Assembly (NCBI RefSeq): GCF_008704555.1
Contig: NZ_CP023702.1
Location: 2,046,001 to 2,110,000 of the forward strand
Length of the DNA: 64,000 nucleotides
Reading direction: 5' to 3'
Source: Streptomyces nitrosporeus
GTDB taxonomy: Bacteria > Actinomycetota > Actinomycetes > Streptomycetales > Streptomycetaceae
Part shown: one piece after another, positions 62,934 to 64,000 of the stretch
Position numbering within the stretch: position 1 is the stretch's first letter
Layout: every line of letters starts with the position of its first letter
Program-made: the position numbers and the translations under genes
The notes under the pieces: generated by a model
What the model was told of the DNA's origin: nothing
The model's input: only the letters and a program-made list of their open reading frames with translations
Databases searched by the model: none

Positions 62934-63416
62934 CCACCACCGGCATCGCCAAGGGCTGGTCCCCCAGCCGTCGCCGAAGTGCCCAGCAGCGCGAACACAC
63001 ACAGGGACGGGTCCGCCGCTCCTGGCCGCATACCGGCCCTCCGCGCAGCCGTCCTGTGCGGCTCGGGTCGTCGCCGTCTCGCTTGTCGGAGTTCCGCGTC
63101 CCTGCGGGATTCCGGCAAGGCACATCCGGAAGGCCCCCGCACCTGCTCGCCGGTGAGCAGGCGGGCTACCCGGCCGCGGGCCTTCTCCTCCGCGGCCCGG
63201 CGCACGCTGCCGACGGGTGGCGTTCCCGCCCGCCGACAGCGAGGCCGCGCGGTGCCGGCGGTGGTGGCCCGCGCGGGGTGCGCCGTACGGTCCGTCGCCA
63301 CGGCCCACGGCACCTCGGCCTGGGTGCTCCGACCCGGGAAGCCTCCGCCCCGGACCACCGGCTCCGGGGCGGGGCCGGGCGGCGGGGGTGTCGGTCCGGG
63401 CTGGTACAGATGCACC
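62934..63416. other. Degraded interval before the DUF6892 gene
   Basis: 483 bases with no intact gene. Holds the SUKH relic at 63216-63342; the part at 62934-63215 shows no recognisable coding sequence. Confidence 0.55.
63216..63342 (+). pseudogene. Damaged copy of the SUKH gene 3' end
   Basis: Closely matches 59647-59777 (GGCGTTCCCGCCCGCCGACA and on to GACCCGGGA). Relative to the intact gene, it has lost 7 bases near 63250 (frameshift) and the stop TGA has become CGA. Only the last ~40 codons are present. Confidence 0.85.
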
Positions 63417-63851
63417 ATGACCACTTTCCAGGACTTCGCCTTCAAGCTCCTCGTCGTCGAGGAGTTGATGTACCGGGCGGGGACGCTCACCCCGGTGTTC
63501 GACCTGCGGGCCCACATGCGGGGGCTCGGGGTGAAGGACCTCGACACCCATGTCGAGAGGAACGGGCTGGAGTACACCATTCTGGACGAGGCCCGCGCCT
63601 ACTTCGAGGCGCTGGAGATACCGGCGGAGCTGCTGGCCGGTGTGGAGCACCTGGTCTTCGACGGCGGGAACCGGGTCTTCATGGAGTGCGCGCCCGTCTG
63701 GGACGGCGAGGACGACCTGTTCGACGTACGCCGGCTGGACGACCTGGAACTGCTGCCCAACCTCAGGCTCTTCACCGGCGGGCGGGCGCTGGAGCACATG
63801 GTTCCCGGCGCGTCGGAGATCCTGGCCGCCAGGGGGGTCGCCACGCGGTAG
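63417..63851 (+). CDS. DUF6892-type protein
   Basis: 144 residues starting MTTFQDFAFKLLVVEELMY. I recognise the DUF6892 pattern: FDLRAHMRGLGVKDLDTH, YFEALEIPAELLAGVEHLVF, DGGNRVFMECAPVWDGEDDL, LDDLELLPNLRLF. This family is frequent beside SUKH and other immunity-type proteins; molecular role unknown. The ATG at 63417 gives the family start. Followed by a strong hairpin. Confidence 0.85.
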   Translation: MTTFQDFAFKLLVVEELMYRAGTLTPVFDLRAHMRGLGVKDLDTHVERNGLEYTILDEARAYFEALEIPAELLAGVEHLVFDGGNRVFMECAPVWDGEDDLFDVRRLDDLELLPNLRLFTGGRALEHMVPGASEILAARGVATR

Positions 63852-63863
63852 CCAGTGGGGTTC

Positions 63864-63916
63864 TGCCAGGTGGTGCCGTATGCCTCCCCCGGGGTGGGCT
63901 ACGGCACCACCTGGCA
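63864..63916 (+). terminator. Terminator of the DUF6892 gene
   Basis: Perfect 17-base stem (TGCCAGGTGGTGCCGTA, 63864-63880, complement 63900-63916) with a 19-base loop, 12 bases past the stop. No T-run. The last 84 bases of the window after it show no gene. Confidence 0.78.
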
Positions 63917-64000
63917 CAGCCCTGTCAGGACGAGTACCGAAGCGGATCTCAAGCGCGAGATGATCTTTCTGCATGGCGCGTGGGGGCCTGTCGGGCGGAC

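Noticed and set aside
62934..63215. Possible transposase or further gene fragment
   Set aside because: No frame gave a recognisable motif; terminal repeats of an IS element were not seen.

Overview
The window is high-GC (roughly 70%), uses GTG/TTG starts freely, and carries families typical of Streptomyces (NsdA, HupS with a Lys/Ala tail, NdgR, conservons, AccB/AccE, XRE-DUF397). Gene order from nsdA through ftsY, glcP, smc, mutM, rnc, rpmF, coaD, recG, rpmB, thiL, ddl, gpsA, hupS, leuCD, ndgR and gltX to two conservons and accBE matches, as I remember it, the S. coelicolor chromosome from about SCO5582 down to SCO5535. This is therefore conserved core chromosome, in reverse orientation, of a Streptomyces-like actinomycete. 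Species cannot be told.

Layout. 1-31.7 kb is almost all housekeeping on the minus strand: NsdA regulator (cut by the window edge), SRP receptor FtsY, glucose permease, SMC, a small coiled-coil protein, acylphosphatase, MutM, the YceD-RpmF-Rnc cluster, a DivIVA-like coiled-coil protein, CoaD-RsmD, RecG, a FakA-like DAK protein, ThiD-ThiL, Ddl, GpsA-PlsC, HupS and LeuCD. Plus-strand genes within it are a primase-fold protein, a secreted CAP protein, RpmB, a stand-alone Lrp ligand-binding domain, a DUF3515 lipoprotein, CofC and a small OB-like protein. 31.9-36.5 kb holds NdgR, five tRNA genes (Glu/Gln, partly duplicated), a HAD phosphatase, GltX and a FAH-family enzyme.

37.4-48.2 kb is a tandem pair of conservons (cvnA-B-C-D twice): membrane kinase-like sensor, roadblock protein, DUF742 adaptor and Ras-like GTPase. 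Their cvnD genes share 453 bp that I read as identical, which points to recent gene conversion. AccB/AccE (acyl-CoA carboxylase) converge on the second conservon across a large terminator hairpin.

50.2-64 kb is more accessory: amidohydrolase, an aldo/keto reductase-MerR operon with a textbook MerR promoter, a secreted protein with an M15-like motif, YceI with a repeat-flanked promoter, a dithiol-oxidase-like flavoprotein coupled to a methyltransferase, a WhiJ-type HATPase/XRE/DUF397 module, SUKH and DUF6892 proteins, and a Cys-less thioredoxin-reductase-like enzyme. This part contains clear decay: TetR and SDR 3' ends fused tail to tail, and a broken copy of the SUKH 3' end. I found no CRISPR array, complete IS element, rRNA or replication origin.
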